A stretch of DNA of 64,000 nt, taken from NCBI GenBank assembly GCA_963734015.1, contig CAVTFG010000003.1, positions 124,001-188,000 on the forward strand, written 5' to 3'. This document shows, one piece after another, positions 20,151 through 27,249 of the stretch. Position 1 is the stretch's first letter. Every line of letters begins with the position of its first letter. Both the position numbers and the translations under genes were made by a program. The DNA comes from JALZKA01 sp963734015 (GTDB lineage: Bacteria; Actinomycetota; Thermoleophilia; Solirubrobacterales; 70-9). Under the pieces are notes generated by a model that made no database searches, had not been told where the DNA came from, and saw only the letters and a list, made by a program, of their open reading frames with translations.

Positions 20151-21059
20151 ATGCGCCGCGGCACGTACTCGATCGTCGCCCGCGATTCGGCCACCGGCGA
20201 GCTCGGCGGGGCGGTCCAGTCGCACTGGTTCTCGGTCGGGTCGATCGTCTTGTGGGCCCGTCCCGGGATCGGCGCGATCGCGACGCAGTCGGTCGCCGAG
20301 CCGTCCTACGGCCCCAACGGGCTCGACCTGATTGCCGCAGGAAGAACGCCCGGCCAGGCGCTCGATGAGCTGCTCGCGGACGACGCCCAAGCGCGTTTTC
20401 GCCAGCTGGGTGCGATCGCCTCGTCGGGGGACCCGGCGTCGCGGACCGGGGACGGCTGCATGCCGCACGCAGGCGACGCCCGGGGCCGGCACCACAGCGC
20501 CCAGGCGAACCTGATGGCCTCATCGGAGGTGTGGGGCGCGATGTCGGCGGCGTTCGAGGCGGCCGACGGCCCGCTGGCCCGACGGCTCCTCGCCGCCCTC
20601 CGCGCGGCTGAGGCCGCCGGGGGCGACATCCGTGGCCGCCAGTCCTCGGCGCTCGTCGTCGTCCCGGCGAGCGGCGAGCCGTGGGAGCGCGTGGTCGAGC
20701 TGCGAGTCGAGGATCACGAGGATCCGCTCGCCGAGCTCGGTCGCCTGCTCGACGTCGCCGATGCCTACCGGCTCGCCGACGAGGGCGACGCCCATGCGGC
20801 CGCGGGGCGGCACGACGAAGCCTCGCGCCACTACGCGGAGGCCGCGGCGATGCAGCCCGGCAACCACGAGCTCCTCTTCTGGTCGGGCCTGGGGGTCGCC
20901 CAGGCGGGCGACGTAGCGGCGGGCGCCGAACGGGTTGCGAGGGCGGTCGAGTTGCAGCCCGGCTGGCACGAGGTCCTGGCCGCCCTGTCCGAGGAGATCG
21001 CTCCGGCGGCGCCGGCCGTCCGGGCTGCGCTCGGGATCGACGAAGGCTCCCCGAAATAG
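20151..21059 (+). CDS. DUF1028 family protein (Ntn-hydrolase-like)
   Basis: A 302-residue member of DUF1028, which adopts an Ntn-hydrolase-type fold and is often linked to amidase or peptidase activity; no reaction is established. The N-terminus YSIVARDSATGELGGAVQSH and the block GPGIGAIATQS-like (RPGIGAIATQSVAEPSYG) with QANLMASSEVWGAM are diagnostic. Residues about 205-300 form TPR-like helices (DEGDAHAAAGRHDEASRHYA). AGGAGG directly abuts ATG 20151, an unusually short spacing, so translation may depend on coupling with the preceding lipoprotein gene. Confidence 0.88.
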   Translation: MRRGTYSIVARDSATGELGGAVQSHWFSVGSIVLWARPGIGAIATQSVAEPSYGPNGLDLIAAGRTPGQALDELLADDAQARFRQLGAIASSGDPASRTGDGCMPHAGDARGRHHSAQANLMASSEVWGAMSAAFEAADGPLARRLLAALRAAEAAGGDIRGRQSSALVVVPASGEPWERVVELRVEDHEDPLAELGRLLDVADAYRLADEGDAHAAAGRHDEASRHYAEAAAMQPGNHELLFWSGLGVAQAGDVAAGAERVARAVELQPGWHEVLAALSEEIAPAAPAVRAALGIDEGSPK

Positions 21060-21087
21060 GACGAGCCGGGCGTGAGCCCGGCTCGTC
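21060..21087. terminator. Bidirectional terminator between DUF1028 and DUF378 genes
   Basis: A 12-base-pair stem (21060-21071 with 21076-21087) with GTGA loop lies between the convergent stop codons. Its complement is followed by TCC rather than a long T run, so it is a moderate terminator. Confidence 0.6.
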
Positions 21088-21110
21088 GGTCTTCCCTGTC
21101 TCCCCTGCGG

Positions 21111-21347
21111 TCAGACGCCGTGCGGATGCGGGCCCCGGCCGAGGTGGAATGCCTCCAGAAGCCTCGGCACCCACAAGAGGGCGGCGACCCCGATGACGAC
21201 GTAGACGACGTCGGTCAGCGTCCCCGTGCCGAAGATCTCAGCGAGCACGTTGGTCTCGCCGTCGGTGATTCCGAGAATGCCCCAGTTGAGGGCGCCGATG
21301 AACATCAGCATGAGCGCAATCGGCTCGAACCTCTTGAGCATCTCCAT
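21111..21347 (-). CDS. DUF378 small membrane protein
   Basis: A 78-residue membrane protein with two hydrophobic segments (IALMLMFIGALNWGILGI and LTDVVYVVIGVAALLWVP). The segment LMFIGALNWG is typical of DUF378. ATG 21347 is used because the family begins at this point; upstream codons in the same frame are Arg-rich and unlike it. It follows panB on the same strand. Function unknown. Confidence 0.85.
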   Translation of the reverse strand: MEMLKRFEPIALMLMFIGALNWGILGITDGETNVLAEIFGTGTLTDVVYVVIGVAALLWVPRLLEAFHLGRGPHPHGV

Positions 21348-21373
21348 GAGTCGTACCTCACTTCTTCTACGTG

Positions 21374-21396
21374 TTCCGCACCATCCAAGTGCGGAA
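21374..21396 (-). terminator. Hairpin between panB and the DUF378 gene
   Basis: TTCCGCAC and GTGCGGAA form an 8-base-pair stem with a 7-base loop, 40 bases after the panB stop. There is no T run, so it may be a weak terminator or an mRNA-stabilising hairpin. Confidence 0.35.
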
Positions 21397-21435
21397 GCGC
21401 ACAAGAGATACCCCTGCAAATGAGCCGGGTTACGC

Positions 21436-22371
21436 CTACGGACCCCAATCCCAATCAGCGTGCGAGAACGTCCCGCCCGGGAGGGTCTCCTGGTCGAGGT
21501 ACGCGCGGAACTCCGCCAGCTCGCCGGGCTCGATCGAGTAGATGTGCTCCGGGCCGGGGAACGACCCCGAGCGCACCTCTTCGGCGTACGCGGCGACGCC
21601 GGCGACCATCTCGCGACGGACTTCGCCGTAGCGCTTCACGAACTTCGGGGCGTGGCCCCCGAAGATCCCGAGCAGGTCGTGGAAGACCAGGACCTGGCCG
21701 TCGGTGTCGGCGCCGGCCCCGATGCCGATCACGGGGATCTCCATCCGCGGCATCAGCGCCTCGGAGACCGCCGCGGGGACGGCTTCGAACACGATCGAGA
21801 AGCAGCCCGCCGCCTGGAGTGCCAGTGCCTCCTCGGCGATCTGCGACGCGCGGCCCGCGGTGCGGCCCTGTGCCTTGTAGCCGCCAAGAGCCGTGGCCGT
21901 CTGAGGTGTCAGGCCCACGTGCCCCATCACAGGGATCCCGGCCCGCACGATCGCCCTGGCGCGTTCCACGGAAGCGCCCCCGCGCTCGAGCTTGACCGCC
22001 TCGCAGCCGGCCTCCTTGACGAAGCGCTGCGCGTTCGCGACCGCCTGCTCGTTCGACTGCTCATAGGAGCCAAACGGCATGTCGCCGATCAGGAGCGGCG
22101 TCCGAAGCCCGCGCCGCACCGCGGCGGCGAGCATCAGCATCTCGTCCATCCCGACGGGGATGGTGGAGTCGTAGCCGAGCACCGTCATGGCGGCCGAGTC
22201 GCCGACCAGGACCACGTCGACCCCTGCCTCCTCGGCGACCTGGGCCGAGGGGTGGTCGTACGCGGTGACCATCACGATCGGCTCGCCGTTGGCCTTCATC
22301 TCGGCCAGCTGCGGAAGCGAGACCGGCTTGCGGTCGTCTCCGGCGGGCTTGTCCTGTGGTTGGGCGCTCAT
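21436..22371 (-). CDS. panB: 3-methyl-2-oxobutanoate hydroxymethyltransferase
   Basis: Cytosolic enzyme that transfers a hydroxymethyl group from 5,10-methylene-THF to ketoisovalerate, the first committed step to pantothenate. 311 residues; TIM-barrel landmarks are MVTAYDHPSAQVAEEAGVD, VLVGDSAAMTVLGYDST (Asp metal ligand), GDMPFGSYE, and GIGAGADTDGQVLVFHDLLG. A catalytic Glu is expected in IVFEAVPA. AGCAGG lies 6-11 bases before ATG 22371. It follows panC by 37 bases and completes the row DUF2520-panC-panB. Confidence 0.96.
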   Translation of the reverse strand: MSAQPQDKPAGDDRKPVSLPQLAEMKANGEPIVMVTAYDHPSAQVAEEAGVDVVLVGDSAAMTVLGYDSTIPVGMDEMLMLAAAVRRGLRTPLLIGDMPFGSYEQSNEQAVANAQRFVKEAGCEAVKLERGGASVERARAIVRAGIPVMGHVGLTPQTATALGGYKAQGRTAGRASQIAEEALALQAAGCFSIVFEAVPAAVSEALMPRMEIPVIGIGAGADTDGQVLVFHDLLGIFGGHAPKFVKRYGEVRREMVAGVAAYAEEVRSGSFPGPEHIYSIEPGELAEFRAYLDQETLPGGTFSHADWDWGP

Positions 22372-22408
22372 TGGATACCTGCTTTCGATGCGTTTGGTCT
22401 CTCTTGCC

Positions 22409-23275
22409 TCAGCCCGCGTCGCCGACCACCAAGTTGTCGATCAGGCGAGCCCTGCCGACCCGCGCGGCGACGGCCACCAGCACGGGCCGTCCGTTGAAGC
22501 TCTCCGCCGGGGTGAGGTCGTCCGCGTGGCGCGCCTCCAGGTACTCCGGCTCGATCCCGGCCTCGGCCAGCACCCGCTGCCCGGCCGCGATCGCGTCGTC
22601 CACCGACGCGCCGTCGGACGCGGCGTCACGGACCGTCTCGAGCGCCAGCCACAACCCTGGCGCGCGCTCGCGCGCGTCCGGCGTCAGGTAGGAATTGCGC
22701 GAGCTCAGGGCGAGGCCGTCGGGCTCGCGCACCGTCGGCACCACGGCGATCTCGGACGGGAAATCCAGGTCGCGAGCCATCCGCCGGATAACGATGGCCT
22801 GCTGGGCGTCCTTCTGGCCGAAGAATGCGACGTCCGGCGTCACGAGGTTCAGCAGCTTCGCGACGACCGTCGTGACGCCGCGGAAGTGGGCTGCGCCGCG
22901 CCGGGCGGGATCGCCGTCGAGGACGTCGGCGAGGCCGTCGACCGCCACGTGGGTCGCGAAGCCGGCCGGATAGACCTCGTCCACCTCGGGCGCGAACACG
23001 ATGTCGACGCCGGACTCGCCGGCGAGCTCGAGGTCGCGAACCTCGTCGCGCGGGTAGCTGTCCAGATCCTCGCCCTCGCCGAACTGGGCCGGGTTGACGA
23101 ACAGGCTCATGACGACCACGTCGCAGCGTTCGCGAGCTGCGCGGAGGAGGCTCAGGTGGCCGTCGTGGAGGGATCCCATCGTCGGCACCAGGCCGACGGT
23201 CCGGCCGTGATCGCGTGCCGCCGCGAGCAGCGCACGCAGCTCCGTCTTCGTCCCGGCGACCCTGGGCGCGCTCAT
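22409..23275 (-). CDS. panC: Pantothenate synthetase
   Basis: Cytosolic ligase that joins pantoate and beta-alanine using ATP. 288 residues from ATG 23275, where the start overlaps the upstream stop as ATGA. Family motifs are LVPTMGSLHDGHLSLLR (HIGH-like), SLFVNPAQFGEGEDLDSYPR, GVTTVVAKLLNLVTPDVAFFGQKD and SSRNSYLT (KMSKS-like). Translational coupling with the DUF2520 gene links the two functionally. Confidence 0.96.
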   Translation of the reverse strand: MSAPRVAGTKTELRALLAAARDHGRTVGLVPTMGSLHDGHLSLLRAARERCDVVVMSLFVNPAQFGEGEDLDSYPRDEVRDLELAGESGVDIVFAPEVDEVYPAGFATHVAVDGLADVLDGDPARRGAAHFRGVTTVVAKLLNLVTPDVAFFGQKDAQQAIVIRRMARDLDFPSEIAVVPTVREPDGLALSSRNSYLTPDARERAPGLWLALETVRDAASDGASVDDAIAAGQRVLAEAGIEPEYLEARHADDLTPAESFNGRPVLVAVAARVGRARLIDNLVVGDAG

Positions 23276-24093
23276 CGGGCGTCCGCCTCCCGGCGCGCGA
23301 TGGCGCGGGTGCACTCGGCCAGCGCCTCGTAGAGCGAAGCGAGCTCGGGCATCCGCTCCGCGAGCGCATCCAGATGGGCGTCCACGACGTGCTCGTCACC
23401 GCGGGCGATCGGCCCGGTCAGGGCGTCGGATCCCCGGTCGGCCCAGTTCGCGGCGGTCTGCAGCACGATCGGCGTGAGAACCTCGCGTGGGTTCTCGACC
23501 CCCGCGGCGCCCAGCAGCTCCGCCGCGGACTCCTCGAGGGCGATCAGGAAGTTCGAGGACATGGAGGCGGCGGCGTGGTAGGCGGCGCGGTGCTCCTCGG
23601 GAACGTCGAACGGCCGCATCCCCAGGGCTGAGGCTAGGGCATGCGCGCGGCCGATCACGTCGTCGTCGGAGCCGGAGACAGCGCACGGCGCGTCGGCAAG
23701 GCTCGTATCCGGCTCGGGGATCGTCTGCAGCGGATGCAGCGAGAACGTGGGGCACCCGCGGGCCGTCGCGGCGGCCAGGGCGGACAGCGGCGTCGCGCCG
23801 CTCGAGTGCCCGACCGCCGTGCCGGGCGGGACCTCGGCGGCGATGCGCTCGCAGGCGCCCGGGATCGCGGCGTCGGGCACGCACAGGAGCACCATCACCG
23901 AGGCGGCATCGAGACGCGGCAGCTCGTCGTTGCGTCCCAGCACCGAGACCTCGATTCCGGCGGCCTCCGCCGCGGCAGCGATCGAGCGCCCGGCGCGGCC
24001 GGGGCCGACGATCGCGAGGACGCCGGGCGCGGCCGGCGCGTCAAGCGTGGCGTTTTCGGGGATAGCGGGAAGGTCCCGTTCCAGTTCTCTCAT
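23272..24093 (-). CDS. Rossmann-like/DUF2520 protein, possible ketopantoate reductase
   Basis: A 273-residue NAD(P)-binding protein. The Rossmann motif VLAIVGPGRAGRSIAAAAE lies near residue 25 and the DUF2520 helical domain follows (PEEHRAAYHAAASMSSNFL, VLTPIVLQTAANWADRG). The fold is that of 6-phosphogluconate or ketopantoate reductases. Its stop overlaps the panC start, and no panE is present, so supplying pantoate by ketopantoate reduction is a reasonable inference but not proven. ATG 24093 is chosen; no clear ribosome site precedes it. Confidence 0.85.
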   Translation of the reverse strand: MRELERDLPAIPENATLDAPAAPGVLAIVGPGRAGRSIAAAAEAAGIEVSVLGRNDELPRLDAASVMVLLCVPDAAIPGACERIAAEVPPGTAVGHSSGATPLSALAAATARGCPTFSLHPLQTIPEPDTSLADAPCAVSGSDDDVIGRAHALASALGMRPFDVPEEHRAAYHAAASMSSNFLIALEESAAELLGAAGVENPREVLTPIVLQTAANWADRGSDALTGPIARGDEHVVDAHLDALAERMPELASLYEALAECTRAIARREADAR

Positions 24094-24243
24094 CGAGATA
24101 CCAGACGGCGTCGGAAGAGTTGTTCTGGTCGGGCTGAGTGCCCAGTCCACGCCCGGCGGAGCCGGGTCGCGGCTTCGCCAATTATGCCCGATTGCGACGG
24201 CGGCAACCCCACCTGGCCCTGTTTAGGCAGGGGCCAGGAGGGC

Positions 24244-24249
24244 TACGAT
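24244..24249 (+). promoter_or_regulatory. -10 hexamer (TACGAT) of the FmdB-UDG gene
   Basis: TACGAT ends 10 bases before ATG 24260 and 4 bases before ATG 24254. The spacing favours the downstream ATG. Confidence 0.45.
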
Positions 24250-24259
24250 CCGCATGACA

Positions 24260-25234
24260 ATGCCGATCTACGAGTTCAGGTGCGAGCGGTGCGAAGCCCG
24301 CTTCGAGGGCCTGGTGCCCGTCGGGACGGACTCCGCCGCGTGCCCGGAGTGCGGATCGGCGGAAACCGTTCGCGTGTTCTCTGCCCCCGGCGCTCAGATG
24401 AGCCTGGTCAAGAGCCCCGGTGCCCGGCGCGCCCAGGAGCGGCGCAACGCCAAGCTCCATTCGGACACGAAGGCGCGCTTCAAGGAGGCCCGGCGCCGTG
24501 CCCGCGAGCGTGGCTCCCGGCGGCTCGCCGCCGGGGGCGGCGTGAACGAGGAGCTCGTCCCCTCGGCTGCGGACAACGCCGCCGATGCTCGGCGCGAGCG
24601 GCTCGTCGAGCTCTATCGAGAGGTCTCGACGTGCGCCAAGTGCCCGCTCGCCGAGACCCGGACCAAGGCCGTGTTCGGGGCCGGGAACTCGAACGCCGAC
24701 CTCATGTTCGTCGGCGAGGCGCCCGGCGCCGAGGAGGATCGCCAGGGGCTGCCGTTCGTGGGCCGCGCCGGACAGCTCCTCGAGCAGCTCCTGAACGAGA
24801 TCGGGTTGACCCGCGAGGACGTCTTCATCGCGAACGTCCTGAAGAGCCGGCCGCCCGGGAACCGCGATCCGCTGCCCGCGGAGATCGAGGCCTGCCAGCC
24901 GTACCTGTGGCGGCAGATCGAGCTGATCGAGCCGCGGGTGATCGCCACGCTGGGTAATTTCGCGACCAAGCTGCTGAGCGGCAACCCCACCGGGATCACG
25001 CGCGTGCGCGGAACCCCTCAGGTGCACGAACTCGGCGGGCGCACGGTGTTCCTGTTTCCGCTGCTCCACCCGGCCGCCGCGCTGCGGACCCCCGCGATGA
25101 AGGAGACGCTTAGCCAGGACTTCGCGAAGCTGCCGGCCCTGTTGAGCGATCTGCTCCCCGAGCCCGAGCCGCAGCCGGCTCCTCTGGAGGCCGCGCCGGC
25201 GCCTGCCGACGACCAGCTCGACCTGTTCTCTTGA
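24260..25234 (+). CDS. FmdB zinc-ribbon fused to family-4 uracil-DNA glycosylase
   Basis: Predicted base-excision enzyme that removes uracil from DNA, 324 residues, with an extra N-terminal domain. Residues 1-45 are an FmdB/CxxC_CxxC_SSSS zinc ribbon (MPIYEFRCERCEARFEG, then CPECGS). A basic linker (RRAQERRNAKLHSDTKARF) leads to the UDG domain with the water-activating motif GEAPGAEEDRQGLPFVGRAG and LFPLLHPAAALR. The 4Fe-4S site keeps CAKC and EACQPYL, but the third expected Cys is Ser in NVLKSRPPGNRDP. The C-terminus ends in a Pro/Glu-rich tail and DLFS. The stop overlaps tsaE as TTGA. Confidence 0.9.
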   Translation: MPIYEFRCERCEARFEGLVPVGTDSAACPECGSAETVRVFSAPGAQMSLVKSPGARRAQERRNAKLHSDTKARFKEARRRARERGSRRLAAGGGVNEELVPSAADNAADARRERLVELYREVSTCAKCPLAETRTKAVFGAGNSNADLMFVGEAPGAEEDRQGLPFVGRAGQLLEQLLNEIGLTREDVFIANVLKSRPPGNRDPLPAEIEACQPYLWRQIELIEPRVIATLGNFATKLLSGNPTGITRVRGTPQVHELGGRTVFLFPLLHPAAALRTPAMKETLSQDFAKLPALLSDLLPEPEPQPAPLEAAPAPADDQLDLFS

Positions 25235-25644
25235 GCGGCCGCAGGAGCTCCGGGCCGGCCGACACCGAGGCGCTGGCGGCGGAGCTCGCCGCGCGGCTCG
25301 AGCCCGGCGACGTGGTCCTGATCGCCGGCGAGCTCGGCGCGGGGAAGACCACCTTCGTGCGCGGCGCCAGCCGCGCGCTGGGCGTGACGGACCCGGTTGT
25401 TTCGCCGACATTCACGATCGGCCGCCGTTACCGGGGCCGCGTGCCCGTTTCGCACCTCGACCTCTATCGCCTCGACGACCCGGGCGCCGAGGACCCGGGC
25501 CTGCTCGACGACTACCTGACCGCCGACGCGATCACGTTCGTGGAGTGGCCGGGAAGGCTCGCGGAGCCCTGGGAGAACGTGGCCGCCCGCGTGACGATCA
25601 GCCACGCGGGCGGCGACGAACGCCTGGTCTCGATCGAGGCCTAG
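25231..25644 (+). CDS. tsaE: tRNA t6A synthesis ATPase TsaE
   Basis: P-loop protein of 137 residues that drives the TsaB-TsaD complex making N6-threonylcarbamoyladenosine at position 37 of ANN-decoding tRNAs. Walker A GELGAGKTTFVRG near residue 33, the switch SPTFTIGRRYRG, HLDLYRL and FVEWPGRL are all family hallmarks. TTG 25231 overlaps the UDG stop. tsaB and tsaD follow within 2 kb. The last 4 bases overlap the convergent lipoprotein gene. Confidence 0.95.
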   Translation: MSGRRSSGPADTEALAAELAARLEPGDVVLIAGELGAGKTTFVRGASRALGVTDPVVSPTFTIGRRYRGRVPVSHLDLYRLDDPGAEDPGLLDDYLTADAITFVEWPGRLAEPWENVAARVTISHAGGDERLVSIEA

Positions 25645-25977
25645 TAGCCCTGGTCCTCGAGCTGCTGCTCTAGCTCCTCAGCCTGGTCCTGGGCGTCCTG
25701 GCCCAGCTCCTCGGCCTCCTGCTTGCGCCTGGTCGATCTGGTCCTGAAGCTCCTCGGGGATGTCCCCCTCCTGCGCCTGGTCGATCGCGTCCTGCGCTTC
25801 CTCGGGCAGGTCCTCCTGGAGCTGATCCAGCTCTTCCTGTGCCTGATCGAGGGTGTCCTGGGCCTCGTCCTCTGCGTCGTCACCGCAGCCGGCCCAGCCG
25901 ATGCCGGCGATCGCGATGCTCACGGAGGCGGCGATCGCCGTCGCGCGCCGGCGGCTGGTGCCGCTCTGATTCGTCAT
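25641..25977 (-). pseudogene. Acidic Gln/Glu-repeat lipoprotein gene with a +1 frameshift
   Basis: Small lipoprotein of the form signal peptide (ATAIAASVSIAIAGIGWAGC, lipobox with Cys near residue 31) plus a low-complexity helix rich in Gln, Asp and Glu (DTLDQAQEELDQLQEDL). The frame from ATG 25977 loses sense after DQIDQAQ near 25724, while the sequence continues in the next frame as QEAEELGQDAQDQAEEL up to TAG 25641. Removing one base gives a clean 111-residue protein. Assembly error or true decay cannot be distinguished. Convergent with tsaE. Confidence 0.7.
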
Positions 25978-26036
25978 CCGGGGGTACCCCCTTGTGGTTC
26001 GTGATTTGAGACGGGCTCATCGTACGCAGGCTGCCC

Positions 26037-26042
26037 TACGCT
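26037..26042 (+). promoter_or_regulatory. -10 hexamer of tsaB (TACGCT), apparently leaderless
   Basis: TACGCT ends 7 bases before GTG 26050 with no ribosome-binding sequence between. It probably starts the tsaB-rimI-tsaD-rex transcript. Confidence 0.5.
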
Positions 26043-26049
26043 GGTTGCG

Positions 26050-26742
26050 GTGGAGGCGGTACTTGGATTCGACACCTCGACTCCGGAGCTAACGGTGGCG
26101 CTGGTGGCGGACGGCGAGGTGATCGCGGAGCGGGCGGCGGGCCCAGACGCGGGCGGTCGCCCCCGGCACGCGACGGCGCTGCTCGCGACGGTCGAGGACG
26201 TATTGGCGGTAGGCGGTGGCTGGGACGCCGTCGCGCGGATCGCCGTCGGTATCGGCCCCGGCACGTTCACCGGCCTGCGGATCGGCATCTCCACGGCGCG
26301 CGCCCTGACGCAATCGCGCGAGCTCGGCCTCGCCGGGGTCTCGTCACTGGCCTCGCTTGCGGCCGGCGTCGACTCCGCCCAGGCCCGGCTCGCCGTGCTG
26401 GACGCGAAACGGGGGGAGGCGTTCGCCGCGCTGTACGACCCCGCTGGGGCAGAGCTCTGGCCCGCCTGGGTGGGTCCGCCCGACGAGCTCGCCGAGCGGG
26501 TCCGGTCGCTCGACGCCGGCCCGGTTGCGGTCGGCGATGGCTCGGTACGCTTTCGCGACCAGCTCGAAAGCGCTGGGGCGCTGGTCCCGGCGGACGGCGA
26601 AGAAGTGCACCGCCCCCGGGCGCGGCACCTCTGCCGCCTGGCGGACGGCGTCCCGGATTCGCGGGAGATCGAGCCGGACTACCTGAGACGACCTGACGCG
26701 GAGCTTTGGCGTGAGCGAGATCACCGACCCCCGAACGGCTGA
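26050..26742 (+). CDS. tsaB: tRNA t6A synthesis protein TsaB
   Basis: Pseudo-ATPase partner of TsaD in t6A synthesis, 230 residues. The ASKHA fold begins VLGFDTSTPELTVALV, followed by the dimerisation region and GIGPGTFTGLRIGISTARAL, the family signature; LAVLDAKRGEAFAALYD follows. rimI begins 32 bases before its stop, so the two are translationally coupled. Confidence 0.94.
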   Translation: MEAVLGFDTSTPELTVALVADGEVIAERAAGPDAGGRPRHATALLATVEDVLAVGGGWDAVARIAVGIGPGTFTGLRIGISTARALTQSRELGLAGVSSLASLAAGVDSAQARLAVLDAKRGEAFAALYDPAGAELWPAWVGPPDELAERVRSLDAGPVAVGDGSVRFRDQLESAGALVPADGEEVHRPRARHLCRLADGVPDSREIEPDYLRRPDAELWRERDHRPPNG

Positions 26743-27190
26743 GGCGCCCGCCGCCGTTTCGATCCGCAAGCTCGTCTACGGCGACCTGCCGGGCGTGCTG
26801 GCAATCGAGCGGCGGTCCTTCGGTACGCCCTGGTCGCTCGCGATGTTCGTGTTGGAGCTCTCGAAGCCGTCCGGGATCTGCCTCGCCGCGGAGGACGACG
26901 ATGGCCTGGTCGGCTATCTGGTGTGCTCCCGATACGCCGACGTGTGGCACCTGATGAACGTCGCCGTCGAACCCGACCGCCGCCGGGCCGGCATCGCCTC
27001 CGGCCTGATCGGGCGGCTGTTCGAGCAGGTCGGGTCGGGCGCGCGTCTGACCCTCGAGGTGCGCACCTCGAACTCGGGCGCGATCAGGATGTACGAGCGC
27101 TTCGGGTTCGAGACCTCGGGCCACCGCCGCCGCTACTACCAGGACAACGGCGAGGACGCGCTCATCATGTGGCTGGACCCAGTGCCCTGA
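26711..27190 (+). CDS. rimI: GNAT acetyltransferase, RimI-like
   Basis: Ribosomal-protein-S18-alanine acetyltransferase-like protein, 159 residues. The acetyl-CoA loop is VEPDRRRAGIASGLIGRLFEQ-like (RRRAGIAS), followed by LEVRTSNSGAIRMYERFGF, the typical RimI segment. GTG 26711 lies inside the end of tsaB. The row tsaB-rimI-tsaD is common in Gram-positives. Its TGA (27188-27190) overlaps the start of a family-1 junction element. Confidence 0.92.
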   Translation: MSEITDPRTAEAPAAVSIRKLVYGDLPGVLAIERRSFGTPWSLAMFVLELSKPSGICLAAEDDDGLVGYLVCSRYADVWHLMNVAVEPDRRRAGIASGLIGRLFEQVGSGARLTLEVRTSNSGAIRMYERFGFETSGHRRRYYQDNGEDALIMWLDPVP

Positions 27191-27249
27191 TGAGCGACGC
27201 AAGTCGCGAAACCAGCTTGGCCCCCCCTGGTAAGGGAAGGTCCCTGATG
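27190..27249 (+). repeat. Family-1 junction element, rimI/tsaD copy
   Basis: A 57-base unit from ATG 27190 to ATG 27247 of tsaD, flanked by an 11-base direct repeat (CCCTGATGAGC at 27185 and 27242). It holds a hairpin GCGAC-GCAA-GTCGC (27194-27207) and two mutually exclusive hairpins around AGGG 27233-27236. A run of seven C (27221-27227), one more than expected from the other copies, puts its reading frame in phase with tsaD; with six C it would encode an 18-codon peptide ending in TGATG. Removing the unit restores a direct TGATG overlap of rimI and tsaD. Confidence 0.75.

Noticed and set aside
24182..25411. Minus-strand open frame of about 409 codons opposite the FmdB-UDG and tsaE genes
   Set aside because: It is the complement of two well-supported genes and has low-complexity Arg-rich content.
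27190..27249. Family-1 element as a c-di-GMP-I (GEMM) riboswitch because of the GACGCAA segment
   Set aside because: Length and stem order do not fit; the conserved GEMM core and second stem are missing.
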